A DNA stretch of 64,000 bases, from the NCBI GenBank assembly GCA_035236585.1, contig CP141139.1, positions 34,171,217 to 34,235,216 on the forward strand. The letters run 5' to 3'. This DNA is from Warburgia ugandensis. Lineage: Eukaryota > Streptophyta > Magnoliopsida > Canellales > Canellaceae. The position numbers and the translations under genes are program-made. A model generated the notes under the pieces. It was not told where the DNA came from and searched no databases. It saw only the letters and a program-made list of their open reading frames with translations. The stretch's first letter is position 1; every line of letters begins with the position of its first letter. Positions 50,561-64,000 of the stretch are shown one piece after another.

Positions 50561-51786
50561 CCGAGTCCTCAAGGCACGCCTTTTCTGGCATCCATTTGTG
50601 TGTCCTTGCAGAGAAATCACTTAGGGGGCTTATTTAACTGCATATGTTGGGCATTTTTGTTGGCATATCTCCTGCGATGTCTCTGATTATTTTATGTGAT
50701 ATCTGAGATATGTGTCATATCTTGTGTGATATCTGGGATATGTGACATTTGTTTTATGATATCTCTGGTAATATTTTTGATGATATCAGAAATATATCAT
50801 GAGAAATTATTATTATTTTTTAAATAAAAATTAATGCATCAACCAATCACCCAATAAAAATCAGTGTTGTTGATTTTTAGCTAAAAAAAACTTAGGTTAA
50901 AAGAATCAATAGGGCATGGAATTGGTCCCTATCCTATTTAAGCCATGTAATTGGTCACAACCATACTGTCCAAGTCACTTGAAATATGATGAACGACTTA
51001 CATCTGAAAAGGAAACCACCATCCATAATAAATTTGGTCTTGCACTTCTTAACGTGCCCTTCAGCCTCCATATAGAAGCGCTTCTCTTTGTATAATGTGG
51101 GCAATTTTTTTTTTTTTGTTCTGCAGTTTGGGTTCCATTCCTTTTGCATGTTTGTGCACGGAATTGTCAGTGAATCTAAAACTTGCAAAAGTGTTCAACC
51201 TAGTGGCTAGAGCAGCACTTACATGATATAGGGAAATAACACGATATCAACCGTACATGATCAAGTCTTCCATTAGAAAATAGAAACTCCATTTACAAAA
51301 GACACTTAGTTGTGCAATTGCATAGTAAGAATCAGTGTTATAAGAAAGTGAGTCATAAAAACTTAAATAAACGAGAAAGAAACAAATGCCAAATGGCTTT
51401 GAGCTATCCCCCACAAAGGATTTTAGATATAAAGAAAAAGAAAGAAATTCTTGTCCATAGGACATTTAACACTTTAGCAGGAATTAGTTGCTTTATCCAA
51501 CTTGGAAACCTAGACTAGCAATGCTTGAAACATATTAAGTGTAAGGTCACTATCAGAACCTTTTGATCCTTGATAACAAAATGTATCACCATTTCTAGTG
51601 GTTATTATTAACTAGGTTACCGAACCGCTCCATTTCCTATCTTCCCATATTGCGTGCAATCTTCTCAACTTAATAATTAGTTCTCTTGACAAGTTGTCAA
51701 CATGATCCAACAACTTTAGGGCAACAGAGAAAACTAGCATCTACGGGCAGAAACATATTAGTACTCAGCTATTGTGAAAAGATATT
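50561..51786. other. Intergenic, nothing recognised
   Basis: 50680-50800 contains short repeats of TGTGATATCTG.GATATGTG. No domain-bearing frame seen. Confidence 0.4.
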
Positions 51787-51922
51787 TCAGTGATGCTCTT
51801 GAGGTAGGTTCTCCTTGATCTTTTCAAGCTTCTTGAGAATCTCTAGGAAAGAAAGCCGTTGGTTCATATCAGCAGCCCAACAATGCTTCGTCATCCTAAG
51901 ACATTCAACAGGAGTCAGAAGA
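51787..51922 (-). pseudogene. Terminal exon of a TKL (VIK-type) protein kinase, gene fragment
   Basis: On the minus strand an acceptor (ACATAG|TCTTCTGACTCC) opens a frame that reads TPVECLRMTKHCWAADMNQR, then LSFLEILKKLEKIKENLPQE and HH before a TGA stop at 51787-51789. CW-AxDxNQRxSFxxIL is the last subdomain (XI) of tyrosine-kinase-like kinases. The LEKIKE.LP..HH ending recalls the plant VIK kinase group from memory. The conserved R-P before SF is R-L here. The rest of the catalytic domain (P-loop, HRD, DFG) is not visible in the next 6 kb. It is therefore a fragment, or the last exon of a gene broken by the transposon material to its right. A 47-bp, phase-compatible candidate exon lies at 54052-54098. 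Confidence 0.5.
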
Positions 51923-52239
51923 CTATGTTATTACAAGTTACAATCGTACTCTTACAATGTGTGCTATCAACAAAAGGGAGTTGGAAGGGATCAAGGTGTA
52001 ATTACAAACTACTATGGACAAAAATGAGGAACTCTCAAGAGACACTATTTTATTTCAGTTTCCTAGAGATTTTAATATTAATTAACAAGAATTAGAAACT
52101 GCGATGAAATACAAAATGCTAGATGTTTTCATATCTAAAGAATCTAAATGTTGTGTGATTTCAATATGTTGGACTTACTCTTTGAGTTCATAAAGGTATC
52201 CTTTTGCTCTAAAGATACACTACTAGACAGGGGGCTTTT

Positions 52240-52610
52240 AAAGTAAGTTAAAAATAATAATCAAAGTTGCTTAGAAAGCAACTTTTACCAAGCCAACTTG
52301 GAAAGTCACCAACTTTTAAAGTTGGTTATTTAAATGACTTTAAAAATCATGGACTTTTAAAGTCACTTAAGATAAACGACTTTAAAAGTTTGCAATTTTT
52401 AAAGTTTTTTTTAAAAAAAAGACTCATTTATTCAAAAGCCAACCATTTTTTTTATGGAGTTTTAAAGTCACTTAAGCAAAACAACTTCTAAAATGGTCAC
52501 TTTTGAAGTCGTTTTTATGTAAGCAATTAGTTATAAATGACTTTAAAAGTGTATACTTTTGAAGTCATTTATAACTAAATGACTTTAAAAGTTTTTTTTT
52601 TCAATTTTAT
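52240..52610. repeat. Subterminal repeat cluster 1 (ACTTTTAAAGTC)
   Basis: Roughly ten copies of the 12-bp motif or close variants, in both orientations, often paired as ACTTTTAAAGTC..TTTA..GACTTTAAAAGT, so that single strands could fold into hairpins. Confidence 0.8.
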
Positions 52611-52629
52611 ATCCTAGAAGTTCTCCTGA

Positions 52630-53815
52630 GTACAATTGAATAACAAACATCCAATACTCAAGCAGTATCACCTAATACTCAAAAAATCTTTATAAGCATT
52701 CAAAACCTGTTCCTGATACAACATTTCATCCACTTCTTGATACAATACCACCAGCATACATTGGTTTCCAAACATCATATACACCTAATACTTTAATCTT
52801 CATACACATTCTAAACCTGATACTTCAAACAATCTTTATAAACATGAAAAATTAACCAAACATCATATACACCTAATATTAAAATCTTCATATGCATTTC
52901 AAACCAACATCTACTACAATGCATAGACATCTTTCTTGATACACTACCACCTGTGCATACATTGAATCACAAACATTCTATACACCTGAGTATCATATGA
53001 TACTCAAACAATCTTTATAAGCATTCAAAACATGTTCCTAATACAACATACATCCACTTCTTGATACAATACCACCTGCATACATTGGTTCCCAAACATC
53101 ATATACACCTAATACTTCAATCTCCACACACATTCTATAAACCTGATAGTTCAAACAATCGTTATAAACATGAAAAATTAACCAAACATCATATACACCT
53201 AATACTAAAATCTTCATACACATTTGAAAGCATACATTGAATAACAAATATTCTATACACCTAAGTATCACCTCATACTCAAACAATCTTTATAAGCATT
53301 CAAAACCTGTTCCCAATACAAAATTTATCCACTTCTTGATATAATACCACTTGCATACATTAGTTTCCAAACATCATATACATCTAATACTCCAATCTCC
53401 ACACACATTTTGTAAACCTAATACTTCAAACAATCTTTATAAACATGAAAAATTAACCAAACATCATATACACCTAATACTAAAATCTTCATACACATTT
53501 GAAAGCACACATTGAATAATAAACATTCGATACACCTGAATAACACATGATACTCAAACAATCTTTATAAGCATTCAAAACCTGATCCCAATACAATATT
53601 CACCCACTTCTTAATACAATACCACCTGCATAAGTTGGTTTCCAAACATCATATACACCTAATACTTCAATCTCCACGTACATTCTATAAACCTGATACT
53701 TCAAACAATCTTTATAAACATGAAAAATTAACCAAACATCATATACACCTAATACTTAAATCTTCATACACATTTGAAACCAACATCTACTACAATGCTT
53801 GGACATCTTTCTTGT
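52630..53815. repeat. Four-unit ~275-bp tandem array
   Basis: The marker CTTGATACAATACCACC (or variant) recurs at 52736, 53060, 53335 and 53610: spacings 324, 275 and 275 bp. Each unit holds two copies of the submotif ACCAAACATCATATACACCT with TTCAAACAATC.TTATAAACATG between. The first unit is longer by an extra ACATCTACTACAATGC.TAGAC block, which recurs at the right edge (53780). Units are roughly 90% alike. Confidence 0.9.
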
Positions 53816-54448
53816 TATTTAATCTTTACTATATTCTATGTGGTGACTAAATCACCATTCTTATAGAAAAGCAAATAGGCACATACAACATGAATAGCTT
53901 CATCTTTTACTAGTAGTCTTTCTATTGTTTCCCTTCCTATAATAATGACAATAATATCTCTACTAGGAAAGCAATGATGTAGAGGGTAGTACATAAAAAC
54001 TTTGCCAAAAGTATCATTCATATGAATTATAATCTAAATTTTAGAACTTACATGGCACCCAAGTTGATTAGCAGGTCACGCTTGCTCTTAGTTGTAGTCT
54101 AAACAGTCACATCATATTTACATTTCCCATAAATTTTTACTAATTTGATTGTTCAAATGCTGATGAAGGTTCAAAAAGTTTTACTCTCATAATGTTAAAA
54201 GTATCCAAAGTACAAAGGGAGCAAGTAGCATATTAGTTAGCTGAAGTTAAAAGGTAGCATATGACTATAAAGTTTATCACTATAAAGTTTAGAATTGACA
54301 AAGTGGACTAAGAACATTAAATTCTGGCTCTTGTGCAATCTTGGAGTCACAAGTTTGATAAATATCTAAGGTGCTTCATTCCTACATCCATATCTTCTTT
54401 CATCAATCAAAATAGAACAAGACAGGTATAGCTAGCCATTAAAAAAGG
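53816..54448. other. Non-coding DNA with one candidate mini-exon
   Basis: 54052-54098 on the minus strand is flanked by a TTTAG acceptor and a GTAAGTTC donor and could encode TTKSKRDLLINLGA plus two bases. Its phase (2) fits the kinase terminal exon. No other feature seen. Confidence 0.3.
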
Positions 54449-54623
54449 GCATTCCGGTGCATGAAGCTCCTGCACTATGCGAGGTTCGGGGAAGGAGGAC
54501 CATAAAGGGTCTATAGTATGCAGTCTTACTTTACATGTTTGCAAGAGGTTGTTTCCACACCTCAAACCTATGACCTCCAACTCACAAGGCAATAACTCAA
54601 CCATTGCACTGAGGCTCTCCTTC
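54449..54623 (-). mobile_element. tRNA-derived SINE, minus strand
   Basis: Minus-strand reading: GAAGGAGAGCCTCAGTGCAA (head with A-box), GAGGTCATAGGTTTGAGGTG (B-box region), GGAAACAACCTCTTGCAAAC, then GCAGGAGCTTCATGCACCGG and a T-rich tail. About 175 bp. Same family as 16243-16400 and 2729-2790. The 65-codon open frame across it is only the SINE read as protein. Confidence 0.75.
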
Positions 54624-55969
54624 TAACTCTAACCATAAGAGCTCAAAAGAATATAGAAGGCAATAGTGGTGAGTGGACTTTCTTAGACAAGCCATCAAGT
54701 AGAGAAATTATAACCCACCTCCTTACTAAGATTGCATTCTATCATGATACTAAAGAACAAAATAGTACAGATATTTTGAAGCTTACTGCCATAATAAACG
54801 TTATTCGTTGCAAGAGCAAGAAGCATCTAAAGATATAGTGTATTAGAATATTAAGGGGGAAAAAAATGCTTAGATGGTTAGAAGCTTACTGCCATCAATC
54901 TAAAGGTCGAATGATATAAAAAATCAGAATTAAACCACAAGCTCAACCTACAATAGAAATGAACATGTATTCTGAATATTATATAGGAATCGTAGTTGGC
55001 CCAACTAGTACATAAAGTATATTTCTATTTACATTACTCAATGCTTCATATTCAAGTAAACATTTTAATCATTCGATACAGTTGTTCTTACACAAAGTTA
55101 ATTTTGCTTAGACCCCTTATGCATCCATCTTCATTCACTCTACATCTATGATCAAATGAAACCCTAGGAACAAAACTTACAAGCAAAATCCAAAATTTTG
55201 CAAAGTTAAATAATAAATCAAGTGAGCTAATTGATCAGGCAAGGTCCTTGCACATTTATAGAGCCAAAAGGAACAAGAACACAAAATAGGATGAAAAGCA
55301 GGTGGGTTTCAGTTTGGTAAAGAGCAAAATATACAAAGGACTCCTAGCCAACCATAGAATCTAGAGTTTCTACATGAACATGGGCATGGAATTGTAGAAA
55401 TCCTCAAGAAACGTCGAATTTAGAGATTTTTACAATGTAGAAGGGTTTAAGTGGTGCCAGGACATAATCCACAAAGCAATGCTAGAGACTTCTAGTCATG
55501 CCATAAAATCCAAAAAATAGGGTTCATGAATAAATGAAGAAAATGAAAAGGAGAAAATAAATTTTCCACCAATTACCAGTCAAGAAAGTCCATGATCTAT
55601 TACATGAGTAGGGAACCTCTGATTTTTTTTCAAATTTTCTGCAAACAAAGGAGAATACAGCAATCATGCACTTTTCTGACTCAAACCTTAGAGTTTTTCT
55701 ACAAGAAAAGCAATGAGGCTAGGGTTTACTTGCAGACGTGGTGGATTTTGTTAAAGAACCAAGAAACAATCTTGAGAGAGATTACAGGGGGAGAGAAAGA
55801 GAGGGGTGACAATGGTAGGGGGAAAGTGGAGAAATCTTATCAATCAGGCGAAAGGGAAAATTGGGAAAAAAGAAAATTTTTGGTGCTTATTCGAGGAGAA
55901 ATGATACATGCACCTATAGTGTTGTGTGCTTACTAATAAATGTCAGAACAACATAAAGGAGCCATTTAG
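54624..55969. other. Non-coding; leader-like sequence on the minus strand
   Basis: Read on the minus strand, 55880-55690 is CT-rich and contains AAACCCTAGCC, typical of plant 5' leaders, followed by TTTGTTTGCAG like a splice acceptor (about 55640). It may be the start of a transposon or kinase-gene transcript running left, but no start codon with a long frame follows. The 114-codon + strand frame (55592-55936) has no domain. Confidence 0.3.
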
Positions 55970-56290
55970 TGTAAATGACTTGAAAAGTGTACACTTTTAA
56001 AATCGTTTTAGTGATAAATGACTTTAAAATTCAATTTAAAAGTCGATACTTTTAAAGTCAGTTACAGAAAAAAAGACTTTAAAAGTCTTCACTTTTAAAG
56101 TTGTTTTTCTATAAACGATTTTAAAAGTATGGACTTTTAAAGTCATTTTTATCTAAACAATTTTAAAAGTCACTTTTAAAGTTGTTTTTCTATAAGGGAC
56201 TTTTAAAGTTTGGACTTTTAAAGTTGTTTTTCTGTAAGCGACATTAAAAGTATGGACTTTTAAAGTCGTTTATAGAAAATGACTTAAAAA
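55970..56290. repeat. Subterminal repeat cluster 2 (ACTTTTAAAGTC)
   Basis: A dense series of ACTTTTAAAGTC/GACTTTAAAAGT-type motifs in both orientations, about ten copies, matching cluster 1. Confidence 0.8.
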
Positions 56291-56558
56291 ATCTTTATAT
56301 TTTCACATTAAATATATTTATTTACTTTTTTTCCATTATAATACCTTAGATAAATAGATAAGGAAACTAATTTTACAAACACAAACATATAATATATATA
56401 TACACACATAAAACAAACACTTCAATAATGAAATCAAATTTTTATTTGATTACATCCAATGTTACATATTATTACATCTTATTAATACAAGATCAAACAG
56501 TGAATCTGCTCTCTTTTTTTTATCAAAATCTAGCCTAGTATTCATGTGACACCCATTC

Positions 56559-57625
<1,067 letters not shown>

Positions 57626-57930
57626 GTTTACTTACATTTTTTTTATGACACAAACACTCAACATATCCACAATAGAAAGCAAGAAGGGAAAAAGAGAGAA
57701 GCATAAGGACCAAGGAGGAAGCCGTCATTCCACCTGAGAGAAGAAGAGGATATAAGACAAAATGATATGTGGTAGGCTATTTATAAATGAACAAGGACTT
57801 TAGAAGTCATTTAGTACTAGACAACTTCAAAAGCATACCTATGAATATATTTTTAAAGTCGATTATAACTAAACGACTTCAAAAGTTCTTGACTGAAGTC
57901 ATTTACAATCAAATGCCTTTAAAATTCCAT

Positions 57931-58173
57931 TCCCGCTTAATGTAATCTTCCTTCCAAATTTATTGGGGATCTGTGATGATCTTAACCGCGATCAAAGAGG
58001 GGAACGATGCACAACATGGTTGGAGATTTCAACACAAAACGGCAACTGATTTGGCTCATCAAAGAGCGGAAAAACACAAAAATATGCCCAAGAGGTAAGA
58101 TCCATGAAACCCAACTCATGATTTAGATTATTTTTTTTTGCTAGATTGTACAATTCATGCTAGATATAAGTTT
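57931..58173. other. Intergenic, nothing recognised
   Basis: Short spacer between the CACTA-like region and repeat copy 2. Confidence 0.4.
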
Positions 58174-58885
58174 TATTGATGATCCGACTATACAATAAGC
58201 TTGAAATATCCTAAATATAGCTGAAAATGTCAATGTACACTAGAAATCGGTTGGACAATCTTAGTCATCCAATTAGGCACTACTGAAGCAGTAACTTTGT
58301 GACATCTAATCGATGATCAAACGCCACCGATTAATTCTTTGACCATCAATAAGCCAAATCCCTCTAAAAATTATTTGATTGTAATGTCTATCATTGGAGA
58401 TCAATTGGAAGACATACGATTCCAATCAAGGATAGGAGAAAACACAAAGAATTTGAATGATCCTACAAAGATGGTCAATCTAAGCTTAAAATGATAGGAT
58501 GATCTCGACCATCCAATCAATCATTGGTGGAATTTAGGCATGGCACATTGGATCGATGATCAAACATTGCCTTTACACTTATTGACCTTTAAATTATTTA
58601 AAAATTAAGAAAATATGTCAGATTAGAATATTGATTCATAGATCCCAAACATCTAATATACGATCTAATCAAATTGAAGGGTTTTGACACCAATCAGCGA
58701 CCAAAACATGGATTCCAAGTACTTAAAACTATAGATATATAATTTAGAATGATCTACAGATAAGATAATGCACCAAGGTCCATTCAATTATTAAATTTAT
58801 AATCCAATGAAACGATGATAATTAATTAATGAAGTTGAATGCATTGTTTTCCTATATTTGCATGATAGAGGTTGAGATCGACTAA
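58174..58885 (+). repeat. Direct repeat, copy 2
   Basis: Partner of 48694-49364 (see there), 9.48 kb to the right and in the same orientation. Homology ends at GATCGACTAA, 31 bp before the left end of the second Athila-like element. Confidence 0.85.
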
Positions 58886-58916
58886 TTTTGTTGATTTTGG
58901 GAGTAATTGTGGCAAC

Positions 58917-61012
<2,096 letters not shown>

Positions 61013-62207
61013 AGGTTTTGATGGCACTGCTAGGGAATTGCAAAGGAGTTTTCATAAAATTTAATTAAAAATCCAAAAAATTCAAAAAATATAAAAAAAA
61101 ATGTAGGAATTGCATTTTATTTTATTTTTTACCATTTGAGGATTTTTTAGGTGCATTTTTCAATATTTTTTTAGGTCATAATCACCTTATTTTCTGAATT
61201 TGGTACTTATTTTTAATTTTATTTTTTAGAAAATTGAAAAATAAAGGAAATTGGCAAGTGGATCTTCATCAAAATGGAAATTTTTCTTGCTTTCCTAGAA
61301 AAGGACTTTCTTTCTTCTTCTTTTTCTTTTGAGTGAATCTTGTAATGAGGACCTTTGTAATTTTCAGTTCAAATTTTAAAGGGTTGTATAATACAGGGCA
61401 AGTGTGGGATAAGGTGGCCCACACTTGATCTTCATCAGAAACCCTATTGTAAGTTTCCTCACTCCTTTATTTCTTAGATTAGGGTTTGCATTTGCATTGT
61501 TTAGTACTATAATAGCATATAGAAACATCTTTTATAATTGTTGCATTTTAAGTTTTGCATTAGGTTATTGCTTTTAATTACATCTTAGGACGTGTTTAAT
61601 GCTTTAAGGTGATTTATATGCCAATCAAATTGCCATGGAGTGTGAAAATTAATTAGTAAGGACACCCAACTCCATAAGATCAAGGGTGGATTTTATCACC
61701 ACTCCTTGTCCCACCTAGGATAATCACCTCAAGCGCGCAACCTTACCATTCATATTAATTTAAAATAAATTAGAAAAGACCTATAGGGTCATCACATGCT
61801 CGTGGGACCCTCTTAATAAGACACAATCTATTGTCACTCCAGTGGCTTCTGATTACTGTTGTTATAGTAGTTGTCTTAAAATTCAAGTGCTTTTCCCACG
61901 CTTTTTGTTGACGTTTGTTAAGGTCTAAACGCCTCCTAACACGAGGATTGTATTAATCACTCTAGAATAGAACCTAACTGGTAAGCAATAATGAACTTGG
62001 AAAGAGAGGAGGAGCATTAGATTAGGTTAATTAAAAGCATCATCCCCACAAAAAATTAAGAAAATCAAAATATCTATGCTTGTTAGCCTTAAGGGATTGC
62101 TTGATTGTGTCCTTAATTGTGCATCATTCTATAAGTTAGGTTGCATCATTTAGGTTAGTTTAAAAAAAAAAAAACACATAAAAAAAGAGAAAAGAAAAGA
62201 GAAAGAC
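61013..62207 (+). other. Primer-site remnant and leader of the second Athila-like element
   Basis: AGGTTTTGATGGCACTGCTAGGGAA at 61013-61037 stands where the other element has TTTTTAGCGCCGTTGTCGGGGA; the primer site is heavily mutated. The leader shares GTGTGGGATAAGGTGGCCCA (61401 area) and AACGCCTCCTAACACGAGGA (61929 area) with the minus-strand element. Confidence 0.7.
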
Positions 62208-63984
62208 ATGACCAGTTGCACCTAATGAATAATTTAAACATTGATCAAAATGGTACTTGACACCCTAGCATTAAAAGAGAAGATATTTCCCTATGGAGAA
62301 ACAATCCCCTCTTTAATGATAATGAACCACCTTTCATCTTGGATAATGATGATGTTTTCTCATGGACATGCAATCCTCTCTTTGATGCTGATGATCCTCC
62401 ACCTCTATTTAATGATAATATACATCAATGGAGGAATCATTCTCAACCACAATGAAATAGGAGAAGGAACCAACTTAAAACACATGAGGATAATTTGCAT
62501 AACCAACATTCTCGTGGGAAAACACTAAGAGACTATTTATAACCTAATTATACCAATACACTTTCATGTATACTTTTACCTCCAAATGCTGGCATAATTG
62601 AATCAAAGGTAGGAGTAATTTAATTACTTCCTAAATTATATGGGTTGGATAGGAAGAGTCCTTACATGCATTTAAAAGAATTCGATAAAGTGTGCATGAC
62701 CCAACATATACAAAACTTCAAATTAGATATAATAAGACTCAAACTATTTTTTTTTTCTTTAAAAGAAAAAGCTAAGATGTGATTTCATTCACTGTCAGTA
62801 GGTTCTATACAAACATGAGAAGAAATGACTAGGAAGTTCTTGAATAAATTCTTTTCTATACATAAGACAAATGCTCTTTGCCAAAATATAAGGAATTTTA
62901 CCCAAATGCATAACGAAACTTTCTATCAATGCTGGGAAAGATTTAAGGAATTATTGTTAACTTCTCCACATTATGGATACGAACTTTGGTGTATCATTAG
63001 TTTCTTTTATGAAGGACTTAAACTTGATATGAGTCAGTTTGTTGAAATGATGTGCAATGGTAATTTCTTAAACAAACAACCTGAAGAGGCGCAAGAGTAT
63101 TTGGAATGGCTGGCAGAGAGTGCACAAACTTGGGATGATTCAGAAAAAGTAGTTTCCACAAACAAGCTTAAGTCCACCACCACATCCTCTAGGGGAGAAA
63201 TATATGGTACGATTGAAAATGATGATATGAAATAGCATCCTTAAATAGAACAATTGAGGCCGTGGAAATGAAAAAATGTCACTCTAAGAAAGTTAAACAT
63301 GTGTGTGATATTTGTGAAAGTAATACACACCTTACTCAGGAATGTCCCATCTCTCCTGCATTTCAGGGTGCGCTCTATGAACCGACACATTGTTATGGGC
63401 AACATTTTCCCCCATCTTCAAAGACATATAATCCCAACTAGAGTAATCTTTCTACTGTTAGAAATGAATATAATGCTAATGTCTCACAGAAGGCCTAACA
63501 CTAACCTTATCACCAAAAACAAGGAGCACTTGCTCCTAGACCTTAACCTCCTCTACATAAGAGGAAAGTGAAGGATAATTTCCATCAAGTCATACAATAC
63601 CAGGAGAAGAAAATTGCTTAAATTAAAGCCCAATTAAAAGAGAACACAAATTCCATGATTGAAGTGAAGGACATGATGTCTCAAATGCTACATACCATTG
63701 ATAAAGAGGAATGTCCTATTCCACCAAATGAAAACTCTGATGATATGGATGCGGGAGATGAGATTAATTCTTCAATTATGGACATGGAACAAACAAAGGT
63801 AGCTACCATTATTCGTAGTGGTTACATAATTGAGAATTTTGGTCCTAAAAAGGTTGAGATAGTACTGAAACCTACTAGAAAAAGAGATAAATTTGTTGAT
63901 AAGGAAAATGTCACACCCACTGAGCAATATGACATCCTTTTCCATTTCCAAAAAGGTAAATCGAACTCCGACAATTGTCTCTAG
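62208..63984 (+). pseudogene. Athila-like gag pseudogene, second copy
   Basis: Homologous segments in order: LRDYL (62520s), YGLDRKSPYMHLKEFDKVC (62640-62700), RLKLFFFSLKEKAKM (62730-62775), NETFYQCWERFKELL (62910-62955), FYEGLKLDMSQFVEMMCNGN (63006-63065), the CCHC knuckle CDICESNTHLTQEC (63304-63345) and VATIIRSGYII (63800s, the counterpart of TILRSGKRIE). Stops and shifts separate the pieces; two frames of 136 and 109 codons survive. The frame ends at 63984 before any protease motif. Not functional. Parts beyond 64000 are unseen. Confidence 0.8.
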
Positions 63985-64000
63985 TTATGAGAAGCAGCCT

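Noticed and set aside
54407..54604. 65-codon minus-strand frame
   Set aside because: It is the SINE sequence read as protein.

Overview
The window is plant nuclear DNA: AT-rich, low in genes, with GT-AG introns, gypsy-type LTR retrotransposons, tRNA-derived SINEs and many long GA/CT microsatellites. The intergenic prose resembles what I remember of magnoliid genomes (for example recurring 'gggcccac' and 'atccaaaccattcatc' phrases), but that placement is a weak inference. Nothing suggests a bacterial, organellar or viral replicon.

The only gene that looks intact is on the + strand at 24477-28610. It is a BEL1-like (BELL class, TALE superclass) homeodomain transcription factor with four coding exons and 633 predicted residues. 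It carries an SKY box, a BELL domain, a homeodomain with the PYP loop and WFINARVR helix 3, and two ZIBEL-type motifs. A leader with a probable 5' UTR intron and an upstream ORF precedes it. Its third intron appears to use a GC donor.

The rest is mostly transposon-derived. From left to right: a 525-bp tandem duplication (217-1272). A SINE fragment that runs into a (TATG)n tract (2729-2864). A minus-strand Athila-like gypsy element (4208-10782) with a perfect 5-bp target duplication, whose reverse transcriptase to integrase segment and most of one LTR are deleted. A 2,988-bp solo LTR of another family with a perfect target duplication (11955-14942). Fold-back MITE-like sequences (15445-15680 and 23098-23213). 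A SINE (16243-16400) and a PBS-like remnant near 16490. The BEL1-like gene. A short repeated module (29680-30290). A second, enlarged solo LTR-like unit (32178-36769). Two abutting LTR-like units in the opposite orientation (41050-46700).

The right third holds a pair of about 0.7-kb direct repeats 9.5 kb apart (48694 and 58174) and a small hairpin (49348-49403). It also has a fragment of a TKL/VIK-type kinase gene (51787-51922, minus). A CACTA-like terminus at 52218 is followed by clusters of the self-complementary motif ACTTTTAAAGTC. Further right are a four-unit ~275-bp tandem array, a SINE, and a nearly identical threefold duplication with GA tracts of different lengths (56562-57625). A second Athila-like element on the + strand (58917 to beyond the window end) has a 2.1-kb LTR and a decayed gag.

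I see no convincing new biological system. The best leads are the GC-AG intron and uORF of the BEL1-like gene, the dated and deleted Athila-like element, the CT-tract-bearing LTRs, the CACTA-like region with its tandem array, and the splice-compatible kinase fragment. All identities and counts given were made by eye.
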